Positions 32,930 through 42,075 of a stretch of DNA of 64,000 nt are shown here, piece by piece. Made by a program: the position numbers and the translations under genes. Below the pieces are notes generated by a model. That model worked only from the letters and a program-made list of their open reading frames with translations. It was not told the origin of the DNA and did no database searches. How positions within the stretch are numbered: the first letter of the stretch is position 1; each line of letters starts with the position of its first letter. This stretch comes from Nocardioides sp. URHA0020 (lineage in GTDB: Bacteria > Actinomycetota > Actinomycetes > Propionibacteriales > Nocardioidaceae): contig NZ_KK211167.1 of the NCBI RefSeq assembly GCF_000620705.1, forward strand, positions 233,358-297,357. Reading direction: 5' to 3'.

Positions 32930-34566
32930 AGGACGTCAACGGCGTCGTCTTCGCCGTCTTCATCTTCTTGTTCCTGCTCGTCACGGTCCTCGGCTTCGCG
33001 GCCGCGCGCTGGCGCCGCGCGAAGGCACTCGACAGCCTCGACGAGTGGGGCCTGGGCGGGCGCGGGTTCGGCACGTTCATCGCCTGGTTCCTCATCGGCG
33101 GCGACATCTACACGGCGTACACCTTCATCGCGGTGCCCGCGACGCTGTACGCCGGCAGCGCGGTCGGCTTCTTCGCCGTGCCGTACACGATCGTGGTCTA
33201 CCCGCTGATCTTCCTCTTCCTGCCACGACTGTGGTCGGTGAGCCACCGGCACGGGTACGTCACGCCGGCCGACTTCGTCGAGGGCCGCTACGACAGCCGG
33301 CCGCTCGCCCTGGCCGTCGCCGTGACGGGCATCCTCGCGACGATGCCCTACATCGCGCTCCAGCTGGTCGGCATGCAGGTGGTGCTGGAGGTGATGGGCA
33401 TCGGCACCGACACCGGCAACTGGTTCGTCAAGGACATCCCGCTCTTCATCGCGTTCATCGTGCTCGCGGCCTACACCTACTCCAGCGGCCTCCGCGCGCC
33501 GGCGCTGATCGCGTTCGTCAAGGACACGCTGATCTACGTCGTCATCATCGTCGCCGTGATCTACCTGCCCTCCCAGCTCGGCGGCTGGGACAGCATCTTC
33601 TCCACCGCCAACGACAGCTTCGCCGCGTTCAACAAGGAGAACGCCGACGCGATCGCGGCCGGCGACGCGGCCCCCAAGGCGATGATCCCGCCGGCGACGG
33701 CCCAGTGGGCCTACGCCTCGCTGGCCCTCGGCTCGGCGCTGGCGCTCTTCATGTACCCGCACTCGGCGACCGGGGTGCTGTCGACGCGCAGCCGCTCGGT
33801 GATCCGGCGCAACGCGGCGCTGCTCCCGGCGTACTCGTTCCTCCTCGGCCTGCTCGCGCTGCTCGGCTTCGTCGCGATCGCGGCCGGGGTCAAGGTCGCG
33901 AACCCGCAGCAGTCGGTGCCGCAGCTGTTCGAGAACGAGTTCTCGCCGTGGTTCGCGGGCGTCGCGTTCGCGGCCATCGTGATCGGCGCCCTGGTGCCCG
34001 CGGCGATCATGTCGATCGCGGCGGCCAACCTGTGGACGCGCAACATCTACAAGGCCTTCATCAACCGCGGTGCCACGCACGCCCAGGAGGCCAAGCAGGC
34101 CAAGCTGGTGTCGCTGCTCGTGAAGTTCGGGGCCCTGGTCTTCGTGCTCGCGCTGTCGAAGGACTTCGCGATCAACCTGCAGCTGCTGGGTGGCGTCTGG
34201 ATCCTGCAGACCATGCCGGCGATCGTGATCGGCCTGTACACGCGGTGGATGCACCGGTGGGCGCTGATGGCGGGCTGGGCCGTGGGCATGGCGTACGGCA
34301 CCTGGCTCGCGTACGGCGTGAAGTCGCCCGTGCAGGACCACTTCGGCGGACCGCTGGTCAACTTCCCGGGCACGGAGACCAAGGTCTACATCGCGCTGGT
34401 CGCCTTCCTGCTCAACCTGGTGGTGGCGGTGGTCCTGACCGTGGTCCTGCGGGCGATGAAGGTCGACGAGGGCGTCGACCGGACCCGACCGCAGGACTAC
34501 CACGCGGACGCCGGCGACCCGGGGGTCGAACCCGAGCTCGACCCGGAGGTGCCGGCGCACGCGTAG
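32926..34566 (+). CDS. sodium:solute symporter (MctP/ActP-like)
   Basis: A 546-residue inner-membrane transporter of the SSS family with about thirteen hydrophobic segments. The segments DEWGLGGRGFGTFIAWFLIG and VTPADFVEGRYDSRPLALAV are typical, as is the DUF3311 partner encoded just before it. Relatives import monocarboxylates such as lactate, pyruvate, acetate or propionate with sodium or protons. The tail (about 40 residues) is acidic and likely cytoplasmic. The substrate is inferred from family, not shown. Confidence 0.9.
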   Translation: MKDVNGVVFAVFIFLFLLVTVLGFAAARWRRAKALDSLDEWGLGGRGFGTFIAWFLIGGDIYTAYTFIAVPATLYAGSAVGFFAVPYTIVVYPLIFLFLPRLWSVSHRHGYVTPADFVEGRYDSRPLALAVAVTGILATMPYIALQLVGMQVVLEVMGIGTDTGNWFVKDIPLFIAFIVLAAYTYSSGLRAPALIAFVKDTLIYVVIIVAVIYLPSQLGGWDSIFSTANDSFAAFNKENADAIAAGDAAPKAMIPPATAQWAYASLALGSALALFMYPHSATGVLSTRSRSVIRRNAALLPAYSFLLGLLALLGFVAIAAGVKVANPQQSVPQLFENEFSPWFAGVAFAAIVIGALVPAAIMSIAAANLWTRNIYKAFINRGATHAQEAKQAKLVSLLVKFGALVFVLALSKDFAINLQLLGGVWILQTMPAIVIGLYTRWMHRWALMAGWAVGMAYGTWLAYGVKSPVQDHFGGPLVNFPGTETKVYIALVAFLLNLVVAVVLTVVLRAMKVDEGVDRTRPQDYHADAGDPGVEPELDPEVPAHA

Positions 34567-34583
34567 CGGCTATTCACAGGCTG

Positions 34584-34600
34584 TATACACCTAGTGTATA
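34584..34600. promoter_or_regulatory. PadR operator/promoter of the ABC operon
   Basis: Perfect inverted repeat TATACAC-CTA-GTGTATA, immediately followed by TATGGGG, ends 9 bp before the PadR start. Its position next to the start codon suggests that PadR binding blocks RNA polymerase for the PadR-ABC-FtsX operon. Confidence 0.75.
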
Positions 34601-34609
34601 TATGGGGAC

Positions 34610-35134
34610 ATGTCACTCGGCACGGTGCTCCTGGGAGTTCTCGCGGACGGCCCCCTGCACGGGTACGACCTGAAGCGTGAGCACGACGAGCGTTTCCCCG
34701 CGGCCCGACCGCTCGCCTACGGGCAGGTCTACGCGACGCTGACCCGGCTCCAGCGTGACGGCCTGGTCGAGACGTTCGAGACCCGTCAGGAGGCAGGACC
34801 CGAGCGCACCGTCTACGCGATCACCGACCTGGGTCGCGACGAGTTGGCGCGTTGGCTGGACGAGACGGAGCAGCCCGGTCCCTATGCCGCCGACGAGCTG
34901 GTGCGCAAGACCATCACCGCGCTGCACGCCGGGGCCGACAGCCAGCGCTATCTTCGTCGCCAGCGCGCCGTCCACCTGACCGCGATGCGCGACCTCACCC
35001 AGCAGCGTGCGGCGGCGGCCGAGGTCGGCACCCGGATCGCGCTCGACCACACGTTGGCCCACCTGGACGCAGACCTGCGGTGGCTTGAGGAGACGCGCGA
35101 ACGGATCGCGCACGACGATGGGGGACCCACGTGA
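34610..35134 (+). CDS. PadR family transcriptional regulator
   Basis: A 174-residue winged-helix repressor (LADGPLHGYDLKREHDE, GQVYATLTRLQRDGLVET) with a C-terminal helical dimerisation arm (DELVRKTITALHAGADSQRYLRRQRAVHL). The ATG at 34610 lies 9 bp after a perfect inverted repeat. Its stop overlaps the ABC ATPase start (GTGA). This order (PadR, ATPase, permease) is typical of antibiotic- or peptide-induced export systems. Confidence 0.92.
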   Translation: MSLGTVLLGVLADGPLHGYDLKREHDERFPAARPLAYGQVYATLTRLQRDGLVETFETRQEAGPERTVYAITDLGRDELARWLDETEQPGPYAADELVRKTITALHAGADSQRYLRRQRAVHLTAMRDLTQQRAAAAEVGTRIALDHTLAHLDADLRWLEETRERIAHDDGGPT

Positions 35135-35835
35135 CGACCGATCCGGTGGAGCCGATCCTCTCGGCCCGAGGACTCCACAAGTCCTTCGGTCGTACGCCGG
35201 CGCTCAACGGCGCGTCGCTGGTGCTGCAGCCTGGTGAGTCGGTGGCGATCACCGGCCCGTCGGGCAGCGGCAAGTCGACCCTGCTGCACTGCCTGGCCGG
35301 AGTCGTCCGCGCGGACAGCGGCATCGTCACCTTCCGTGGGACGCGGCTCGACGAGCTGACGACCGACGACCGGACTCGGTTGCGGCGGGTCAGCTTCGGC
35401 CTGGTGCTGCAGTTCGGGCAGCTGGTGCCGGAGCTGAGCGCGGTCGAGAACGTCGCGCTCCCGTTGCTGCTCGAAGGGCGTCCGCGGGCCGAGGCCGCAG
35501 CATCTGCCCTCCAGTGGCTGGAGCGGCTGGAGGTGGGACAGGTCGCCGGCTCCCGCTCGCTGGCGATGTCGGGCGGCGAGGCGCAACGGGTGGCGATCGC
35601 CCGGGCCCTGGTCACCTCGCCGGACATCGTGTTCGCCGACGAGCCGACCGGCGCACTCGACACCGTGACCGGCGAGCTCGCCCTCGACGTGCTCGTGAAG
35701 GCGATCAAGGAGACCGGCGCCGCACTCGTCCTGGTGACGCACGACAACCGGGTCGCCGCGGTCGCCGACCGCGAAGTGGTGCTGCGAGATGGAGTCGTCG
35801 AAGACGAGACCGACCACCCGGGCGCGGCCGGATGA
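35131..35835 (+). CDS. ABC transporter ATP-binding protein (MacB/LolD type)
   Basis: A 234-residue ATPase. Walker A is GPSGSGKST, the signature is MSGGEAQRVAIARAL, Walker B is DIVFADEPTGALD and the switch His is in LVLVTHDNRV. The DEPTGALD form is typical of the MacB/LolD/BceA branch, which works with FtsX-like permeases. It is coupled on both sides by GTGA/ATGA overlaps to the PadR and permease genes. It likely powers export or extraction of a lipid, peptide or antibiotic. Confidence 0.94.
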   Translation: MTTDPVEPILSARGLHKSFGRTPALNGASLVLQPGESVAITGPSGSGKSTLLHCLAGVVRADSGIVTFRGTRLDELTTDDRTRLRRVSFGLVLQFGQLVPELSAVENVALPLLLEGRPRAEAAASALQWLERLEVGQVAGSRSLAMSGGEAQRVAIARALVTSPDIVFADEPTGALDTVTGELALDVLVKAIKETGAALVLVTHDNRVAAVADREVVLRDGVVEDETDHPGAAG

Positions 35836-37169
35836 GACCGCTCGCGCTCACGATCGTGCTCGCCGCGGGCCGAGGCCGCGCCGCGCTCGTCGTCGGCACC
35901 ACGGCCGTCACCTCCGGCCTCCTGCTGGTCGCGATCTCGATCGCCCGCCTCCCGGGCTACGACTACGCGAATGCCAGTGGGTACTCCTACAGCAACCAGG
36001 ACCGGCTGCTCGCGCCGCTCGCCGACCCGGGCACCCGTCCGGGTGCCGTGCTCGCCGTCATCCTCCTCATCGTCCCCGTGCTGCTGCTCCTCGACCAGGC
36101 GGTCCGGCTCGGGTCGGCCGGCCAGCACCGGCGCTACACCGCACTGGCAGTCGCCGGTGCGACCCGCCGGGACCTGAGGGGCTGGGCCGCGACCGAGATC
36201 GGCGGTCCCGCTCTGGCGGGGGCCACGCTCGGCATCGGCGTGTGGTGGCTCCTGCGCGAGCTCCTCGGCAGGCAGCTCTCCGAGCACTCGGCGGCCTTGG
36301 TGCCGACGTCGGTTGGACCCGGGCCCTGGACCATCCTGGTCGTCGTCGCCGTGGCGGCGTACGGCGCCCTCGTCGGCCGGCGTGCTGGCTCACGGGCGAC
36401 GGCCGACATCGAACGCGGTCGGGACCGGCCGCCGCCGCGACCCTGGCCCGCGCTGCTGCTGGTCGCCGGCTGCCTGGTCCTCAGCGGCCGCCTGGGGATC
36501 GAGGTCACCGATCTCGCCGCGATACTCGCGGCGGTGGTGTTCTTCGTGGCGGGTGCGATCGGACTGGCCCCCTGGGCCGCCTACCGGGCGGGCGGCCTCG
36601 CCGCCCGGCACGCGCGCAGCGCCCGGATGCTCCTGGCGGCCCGTCGGCTGCAGGCCGACCCACGGCCGGCGGGGCGCGCCGCCGCTGCCGTGGGTGCGGT
36701 CGCCCTGGCGGCCGGGGTGCTCGGGGTGTTCGTGGTCGACATCGCGACTGCCGGCGACTACGGCGACGTCGAGGAGTACCTCGTCCCCGCTGCGATCGTC
36801 GGGGTGTGTGCCCTGCTGGCGGCCGCGATGATCGCGGTCTCCATCGCCGTCCACTCGGTCGAGACGACGCTCGAACGCCGGCGCGAGATGGCCGCGCTGG
36901 TCGCGACCGGCGTGCCGGTCGCGACGGTGGGCGACGCCCAGCGGATCGAGGGCTTCCTCACCACGCTGCCACTCACGGTGGCTGGATCCGTCGTTGGCGC
37001 ACTGGGGTACGGCTTCTTGATCGCGGCGTCCGGGATCGCCTTCGCGGGCGGGCTGCTGGCGACGCTGGTCAACGTTCTCGTGGTCGCCTTCCTGGTCTGG
37101 CTAGCGAACGTGCTCGTGCGTCCCTGGCTCGACGCGGCCGTCGAGCCAGGGAACCTGCGCACCGAGTAG
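35832..37169 (+). CDS. FtsX-like ABC permease
   Basis: A 445-residue membrane protein with about eight to ten hydrophobic segments and two FtsX-type blocks, each with a cytoplasmic coupling region (RYTALAVAGATRRDLRGWAATEIG and RRREMAALVATGVPVATVGDAQRIEGF). It pairs with the ATPase just before it, which it overlaps by four bases. Only three bases separate its stop from that of the convergent cholesterol oxidase, and no terminator hairpin is visible between them, so the transcripts probably overlap. Confidence 0.87.
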   Translation: MRPLALTIVLAAGRGRAALVVGTTAVTSGLLLVAISIARLPGYDYANASGYSYSNQDRLLAPLADPGTRPGAVLAVILLIVPVLLLLDQAVRLGSAGQHRRYTALAVAGATRRDLRGWAATEIGGPALAGATLGIGVWWLLRELLGRQLSEHSAALVPTSVGPGPWTILVVVAVAAYGALVGRRAGSRATADIERGRDRPPPRPWPALLLVAGCLVLSGRLGIEVTDLAAILAAVVFFVAGAIGLAPWAAYRAGGLAARHARSARMLLAARRLQADPRPAGRAAAAVGAVALAAGVLGVFVVDIATAGDYGDVEEYLVPAAIVGVCALLAAAMIAVSIAVHSVETTLERRREMAALVATGVPVATVGDAQRIEGFLTTLPLTVAGSVVGALGYGFLIAASGIAFAGGLLATLVNVLVVAFLVWLANVLVRPWLDAAVEPGNLRTE

Positions 37170-37172
37170 GGC

Positions 37173-38894
37173 CTACAGCAGCAGCCTGTCGACGAACGCG
37201 CTGGTGAAGACCCGAGCCGGGTCCAGGATGTCGAGCATCGCGCGCGCCGAGTCCCAGTTGTCGTTGAGCGGGTAGCCGGTGCGGAACGTGGTCGGCACCT
37301 TGGTGTCGACCACGTCGTCGGACGTCCAGGCCCCAGAGCTGGTGTAGCCCCAGCCCTTCGACCACTCGGGCCGGACGTCGGCGTACGACGCGTAGTTGCT
37401 GTAGATCCACTGCTCCATCTCGGCGTAGAACTCGTCGGCGTACGGCGTGCCGGGCAGCGTGAGGATGTCGAGCCAGACGGCGCTGTCCCACTCGGGGTGG
37501 TCGGGCCGCGGCCGCAGGGCCGACAGCTGCGCCGAGCGGGTCGCGCCGACGTCGCCGGGCCGGTCGACGCCGGTGACCCGGATCTCGACCGGCCCGTTCA
37601 TCGGGAACCTGCCCTGGCTGCGGTAGTCGTCGAGCCGGGTCGAGTAGCGGGACGTGAACTCATGGATGACCCGCTGCACGTCGGCCCGCTTGCAGAGGAT
37701 GGCGTAGCCGTTGGCCGTGACGCGCAGGGTCGAGGGGCGCACGTAGAGCAGCAGGTTCTTCGACCAGCCCCAGATGTCGTAGGTGAACGTGGTGACGAGC
37801 CCGGCGGCGACGATGTTGTAGTTGAGGTCGCCGAAGCCCGGGGTGTTCGCCGGGTTGCTCGAGACGATCTGCGCCGACAGGTCGAAGATCGACTGCGGCA
37901 GGTTGTCGCTGAAGGTGTAGTTGTACGGACTGGTGACCTGCCGGGAGAAGAACGGCTTGGACGGCGCGACGCTCCACACCTTCAGCCACGGCTTGGCCGT
38001 GAACGGGAACCAGATCGCCTCGACGCGACCGGCGGAGCGGAGATAGCTGTCGAAGGTCTTGCCGCCGGACCCCGCCGGGGCGAAGAGCTCGGTCGCGGGG
38101 ACGTCGAACCAGCTCTGGCAGCGCAGCCGCTGGTTGGCGCCGGCCTGCAGCACGACCTCGGTGATGAACGACCGGCCGACGTGCGCCATCAGGGCGCCGG
38201 CCTCGACGTCGTTGCGCTGGTAGGTCCGGAGCACGTACGACGAGGTCGCGGCGTCCCAGACGACCGCGGTGATCTGCTGGACCAGGTTGCTGACCGAGCC
38301 GTACGTGTGGCCGGCGGGCCTCGTCTCGCCGGTCCTCGGGACGGCGGTGCCGTGGCCGTCGATGGCGAGGACGCCGCCCACGGTCAGGTCGCCGGGGGCG
38401 GGGGTCGCCGTGAGGCCCAGGCCGGCGGCCTCCAGCGCCGTGAGCATCGCCAGCATCGTGGCCCCGGTCTGCACCCGGACCCGCGAGGTCGCGGTGTCGA
38501 CCGAGATCGCGGTCAGCCTGGACTTGGTGTCGACGAGCACGACGTCGGCGGCGTCGCTGCCGTCGGCGGCGAGGGAGAGGGGTGACCAGTTGTGCGAGCT
38601 GCCCTTCGCCCGCAGTCGCCAGCCGTGGGCGCGCGCCCAGTTGGCCAGCGTGACGACGTCGGCCGGGGTGCTCGGCGTACACGTCCAGACGCCGTCGACG
38701 GCGATCGCTCCCGACCAGTTCCGGTAGGACTGCTGGAAGAGCGGGATCCCGCTCGGGAAGGTCGGTGGCGTCGGCAGGGCCGCCTGCGCTGCCGGGATCT
38801 GCTCGAACGGGATCCAGGCGGCGACGCCGACGGCCGCCGCTCCCTGCAGTACTCGTCTTCGCGAGAATCCGCGCTGGCTGGTGTCGTCGTTCAT
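37173..38894 (-). CDS. Tat-exported cholesterol oxidase, VAO-type (class II)
   Basis: A 573-residue flavoenzyme that would oxidise and isomerise cholesterol or a related 3-beta-hydroxysteroid to the 4-en-3-one with release of H2O2. The N-terminus is a twin-arginine signal (SRRRVLQGAAAVGVAAWIPF). The FAD domain has KGSSHNWSP; His101 matches the covalent flavin-linking His of class II cholesterol oxidases. The C-terminal half is the cholesterol oxidase substrate-binding domain. The ATG at 38894 follows GGGAG. Its promoter region, shared with a divergent acyl-CoA dehydrogenase, holds an exact KstR-type site. Confidence 0.9.
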   Translation of the reverse strand: MNDDTSQRGFSRRRVLQGAAAVGVAAWIPFEQIPAAQAALPTPPTFPSGIPLFQQSYRNWSGAIAVDGVWTCTPSTPADVVTLANWARAHGWRLRAKGSSHNWSPLSLAADGSDAADVVLVDTKSRLTAISVDTATSRVRVQTGATMLAMLTALEAAGLGLTATPAPGDLTVGGVLAIDGHGTAVPRTGETRPAGHTYGSVSNLVQQITAVVWDAATSSYVLRTYQRNDVEAGALMAHVGRSFITEVVLQAGANQRLRCQSWFDVPATELFAPAGSGGKTFDSYLRSAGRVEAIWFPFTAKPWLKVWSVAPSKPFFSRQVTSPYNYTFSDNLPQSIFDLSAQIVSSNPANTPGFGDLNYNIVAAGLVTTFTYDIWGWSKNLLLYVRPSTLRVTANGYAILCKRADVQRVIHEFTSRYSTRLDDYRSQGRFPMNGPVEIRVTGVDRPGDVGATRSAQLSALRPRPDHPEWDSAVWLDILTLPGTPYADEFYAEMEQWIYSNYASYADVRPEWSKGWGYTSSGAWTSDDVVDTKVPTTFRTGYPLNDNWDSARAMLDILDPARVFTSAFVDRLLL

Positions 38895-38948
38895 GGGCGG
38901 GTGCTCCCTCTCCGGAGTGTCCCCACATCCCGGTGTGACGCAGGTCAC

Positions 38949-38962
38949 TGTAACGAGTTCTA
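38949..38962. promoter_or_regulatory. KstR-type operator between cholesterol oxidase and acyl-CoA dehydrogenase
   Basis: TGTAACGAGTTCTA fits the mycobacterial KstR consensus TnnAACnnGTTnnA at every fixed position. It lies 54 bp before the cholesterol oxidase start and 74 bp before the dehydrogenase start, so one site could repress both until a cholesterol-derived CoA thioester appears. KstR itself is not encoded in this window. Confidence 0.65.
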
Positions 38963-39036
38963 GTTTCGGGCCGCACTGGTCATTTCGGGCCAGTCCGGAC
39001 GCCTCCTTGTGCGGTGGCCGCGGGTAGCCTCGCGCC

Positions 39037-40299
39037 GTGAGCACCCCTGCATCGACGGAGCCCTCGTTCGACCTCGGCCAGGACCACCTGGACCTGCGCA
39101 GCTGGGTCCACGACTTCGCCGCGGAGGTGGTCCGGCCGGCGGCCTCGGAGTGGGACGAGCGCGAGGAGTTCCCGTGGCCGGTGCTGGAGGAGGCCGCGAA
39201 GATCGGGCTCTACTCGCTGGACTTCATCGCCTCCCAGGCCGCGGACGAGACCGGGCTCGGCTTCCCCATCACCATGGAGGAGCTCTTCTGGGGTGACGCC
39301 GGGATCGGGCTGTCGATCGTCGGCACGTCGCTCGCCGCCGCCGGCGTCCGCGCCAACGGCACCGACGAGCAGGTGATCGAGTGGGTGCCCCAGATGTACG
39401 GCTCCCCCGGGGACCTCAAGCTCGGTGCGTTCTGCTCCTCGGAGCCCGACGCCGGCTCCGACGTCGGCGCGATGCGGACCCGCGCGACGTACGACGAGGC
39501 CACCGACGAGTGGGTCCTCAACGGCACGAAGACCTGGGCGACCAACGGCGGCATCGCCGACGTGCACGTCGTGACCGCGGTCGTCGACCCGGACCTGCGC
39601 ACCCGCGGCCAGGCGAGCTTCGTCGTACCGCCCGGCACCGCGGGCCTGAGCCAGGGCCAGAAGTTCAAGAAGCACGGCATCCGGGCCTCCCACACCGCCG
39701 AGGTCGTGCTCGACCAGGTGCGGGTCCCCGGCCGCTGCCTGCTCGGCGGCAAGGAGAAGCTCGACGCCCGGCTGGCGAGGGCGCGCGAGGCCGTCCGGGA
39801 CGGCGCGCTCGGCGCCTCCCCGGGGACCGGGGTCAAGGCGAACGCGTCGATGGCGACCTTCGAGCGCACCCGTCCCGCCGTCGGCGCCCAGGCGATCGGC
39901 ATCGCGCGCGCGGCGTACGAGGTGGCCCTCGACTACGCCAAGACCCGCGAGCAGTTCGGCAAACCCATCATCGAGAACCAGGCGATCGCCTTCATGCTCG
40001 CCGACATGGCCGTCTCCATCGAGGCCTCGCGGCTGCTGGTCTGGCGGGCGGCGTGGATGGCGCGGCAGGGCAAGCGGTTCGACCAGGCGGAGGGCTCGAT
40101 GTCGAAGCTGTTCGCGGGCGAGACGGCCGTCAAGGTCACCGAGCGGGCGATGCAGATCCTCGGCGGCAACGGCTTCACCCGCGAGTACCCGGTCGAGCGG
40201 ATGGCGCGCGACGCCAAGATCTACACCATCTTCGAGGGCACGTCCGAGATCCAGCGGCTGGTGATCGCGCGCGCCGTCTCGGGTGCGCCGATCCGGTGA
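39037..40299 (+). CDS. acyl-CoA dehydrogenase
   Basis: A 420-residue FAD enzyme that forms a trans-2-enoyl-CoA. Family blocks are [49 protein letters not shown] and [19 protein letters not shown]. The catalytic Glu is in the classic C-terminal [11 protein letters not shown]. It therefore differs from the split pair at 4613-6834. The GTG at 39037 is the only fitting start. The KstR-like box upstream and the divergent cholesterol oxidase suggest a role in steroid side-chain or ring breakdown; a general fatty acyl role is also possible. A hypothetical gene is coupled to its end (GTGA). Confidence 0.92.
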   Translation: MSTPASTEPSFDLGQDHLDLRSWVHDFAAEVVRPAASEWDEREEFPWPVLEEAAKIGLYSLDFIASQAADETGLGFPITMEELFWGDAGIGLSIVGTSLAAAGVRANGTDEQVIEWVPQMYGSPGDLKLGAFCSSEPDAGSDVGAMRTRATYDEATDEWVLNGTKTWATNGGIADVHVVTAVVDPDLRTRGQASFVVPPGTAGLSQGQKFKKHGIRASHTAEVVLDQVRVPGRCLLGGKEKLDARLARAREAVRDGALGASPGTGVKANASMATFERTRPAVGAQAIGIARAAYEVALDYAKTREQFGKPIIENQAIAFMLADMAVSIEASRLLVWRAAWMARQGKRFDQAEGSMSKLFAGETAVKVTERAMQILGGNGFTREYPVERMARDAKIYTIFEGTSEIQRLVIARAVSGAPIR

Positions 40300-40877
40300 G
40301 CCGCTTCCGCGGCCACATCGCCGGGGTGGGTACGACGAGCGGCGTGCGGGTCGTCGTCGGGCGCTGGGACGAGTCGCCGTACGGCACCTTCGCCGACGTC
40401 ATGATCGAGACGGCCGCCGGGCACCGGGTGCTGCTCGCGCCCAGCCAGGAGGTGGCCGACTTCGTCGCGTCGACGTACACCTTCGACGAGGTGCGGATCG
40501 AGCCGATCGCTCTCGACGGCTGGGTCGTCGGCTCCCCGTCCCTGTCGATCGAGCTGGCCGTGGGCCGCCGGACCGGGCTCGGTCGACTGCTGCGGCTGGT
40601 GCCGGCGCGGCTCGCCGAGAGCCCCGCCTGGTGCACCCTCACCGACCCGATCGCGCGGGTGGTGCTGCGCGGCGTACGCACGCGGGGGTCGGCGGGCAAC
40701 GGTCGTCGCGAGTGGTACGGCGCGACCGACGCGCACGAGGTCACCGCCGCGGCCGGCAGCTTCGACGGCGCCGACCTGGGGACCCTGCGGCCGGTCACCC
40801 CGGCACCGCGCTTCGGCTTCTCCTCCACTCCGGCCCGCCCGTCGGTGACGGCGGTCGTCACCACCGTCAGCGACTGA
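40296..40877 (+). CDS. conserved-looking protein of unknown function
   Basis: A 193-residue protein without signal peptide or membrane segment. It starts at a GTGA overlap with the acyl-CoA dehydrogenase ([23 protein letters not shown]) and so is translationally coupled to it. Its composition suggests a mixed alpha/beta fold, with Trp/Cys in [19 protein letters not shown] do not recognise the family. The 82-nt palindromic repeat begins within its stop codon. Confidence 0.72.
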   Translation: MSRFRGHIAGVGTTSGVRVVVGRWDESPYGTFADVMIETAAGHRVLLAPSQEVADFVASTYTFDEVRIEPIALDGWVVGSPSLSIELAVGRRTGLGRLLRLVPARLAESPAWCTLTDPIARVVLRGVRTRGSAGNGRREWYGATDAHEVTAAAGSFDGADLGTLRPVTPAPRFGFSSTPARPSVTAVVTTVSD

Positions 40878-40957
40878 CTCCTCGGGCACTTCTTCAGGTT
40901 CTCGGGCTCTGCAGAGACCCAGAACCTCAGGGATACCCGGTTAACCGGGTATCCCTG
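40876..40957. repeat. 82-nt bipartite palindromic repeat, copy 2 (bidirectional terminator position)
   Basis: Hairpin A spans 40896-40927 (arms AGGTTCT and AGAACCT enclosing GGG-CTCTGCAGAG-a-CCC), and palindrome B is a perfect 30-bp repeat at 40928-40957, identical to that at 15945-15974. The element fills the 87-bp gap between two convergent genes almost exactly, starting in one stop codon and ending 7 bp before the other. It is therefore well placed to terminate both transcripts. Confidence 0.85.
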
Positions 40958-40964
40958 GCCGGGC

Positions 40965-41930
40965 TCACCCCCGCACCGCTGGCAGCACGACCTCGCAGAC
41001 GGCGCGCAGGCTCTCCCACGAGGGCTCGGCCGGGAGGCCGCCGCAGGCGGGGTGGCTGGTGACGAGCCGGACCTCGCCGGAGCGGCAGCGCTCGACCAGG
41101 TCGTCGGCGGTGACGACGAGGTAGACCCCGGCCGCGCGCATCTCCTCGACGGTGCGCGAGTGGTCGACGACGTACGACCCCGCCTCGCCGTGCCACTCCT
41201 GGTACGCCGTCGCGTCGGCCAGCAGGTGGTGACCGTGGCGCTCCCAGAACTCGTCGGGACGCGCCGCGACGAAGACGTTGGCCGGGCCGCCGTCGGGGGC
41301 CTGGAGCACGAAGCCCGGCTCGCGGCCGGCCCCGCGCGCGGTCTCCTCGTATGCCGCCTTCAGCTCCGCCGATCCGTGCTGGGGCTGGAAGTTGAGGCCC
41401 AGGCGCGCCGCTCGTCGAGCCGCCGCGAGCGAGCCGCCGCCGTAGAAGAGGAAGGGGTGCGGCTGCGAGTACGGCGCCGGCGTGGTCGTGCCGGACCGCC
41501 AGGCCTCGAGCACGGCGGTGATCCGGTCCTCGATGTCCGCCCCGCGGCTCGACCACGACCGCCCGTAGAGCTCGTACTCGACCGGTCGGTAGCCGAGTCC
41601 GAACGTGTAGGCGACCCGGCCCCGGCTCAGGTGGTCGAGCACGGCGATGTCCTCGGCCAGCCGCACCGGCTCGTAGAGGTTGACCAGCAGCGCCGAGACC
41701 GTGATCGGGACCGTGCTGGTCACCGCCGCGAACGCCGAGGCCACCAGCAGCGGGCTGGGCAGGTAGCCGTCGTCGGCGGCGTGGTGCTCGGAGATCATCA
41801 GCGCGTCCATGCCGTGGGCGTCGACGTACGCCGCCTGCTCCACCGCGCGGGCGAAGATCTCCTGCCGCGCGGCCGGGTCGGCGCCCGGGGCGCGGAAGTC
41901 GTAGCGGGTGGCGAACTGCGTACGAGGCAT
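40965..41930 (-). CDS. LLM-class flavin-dependent oxidoreductase
   Basis: A 321-residue luciferase-like monooxygenase-fold protein. Typical blocks are MDALMISEHHAADDGYLPSP, LAEDIAVLDHLSRGRVAYTFGLGYRPVEYE and FLFYGGGSLAAARRAARLGLNF. Members use FMN or F420. The ATG at 41930 (MPRTQFATRYDFRAP) is chosen; the longer reading is the antisense of a Lys/Pro-rich region. A KstR-like motif lies 23 bp upstream. Substrate unknown, possibly a steroid-pathway intermediate. Confidence 0.88.
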   Translation of the reverse strand: MPRTQFATRYDFRAPGADPAARQEIFARAVEQAAYVDAHGMDALMISEHHAADDGYLPSPLLVASAFAAVTSTVPITVSALLVNLYEPVRLAEDIAVLDHLSRGRVAYTFGLGYRPVEYELYGRSWSSRGADIEDRITAVLEAWRSGTTTPAPYSQPHPFLFYGGGSLAAARRAARLGLNFQPQHGSAELKAAYEETARGAGREPGFVLQAPDGGPANVFVAARPDEFWERHGHHLLADATAYQEWHGEAGSYVVDHSRTVEEMRAAGVYLVVTADDLVERCRSGEVRLVTSHPACGGLPAEPSWESLRAVCEVVLPAVRG

Positions 41931-41950
41931 GGGCCCAGCCTCCCAGAGGT

Positions 41951-41974
41951 ACTGGAACTTGTTCTCGTTCCAGT
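41951..41974. promoter_or_regulatory. inverted repeat containing a KstR-like box
   Basis: Perfect 8-bp arms ACTGGAAC and GTTCCAGT are separated by 8 bp. Inside, TGGAACTTGTTCTC (41953-41966) matches the KstR consensus TnnAACnnGTTnnA except for the last base. It lies between the divergent LLM oxidoreductase (start 41930) and the first DUF1800 gene (start 42076), so it could control either. Confidence 0.45.
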
Positions 41975-42075
41975 CGATCGTCGGCCGACTCCTCAGGCCC
42001 GGGTGGGCGCCGCCGATCGAGGAGGTGTCCGAGACGGAGCTCGGACCTCGATCGCAACCACCCTGGGGGACACGG

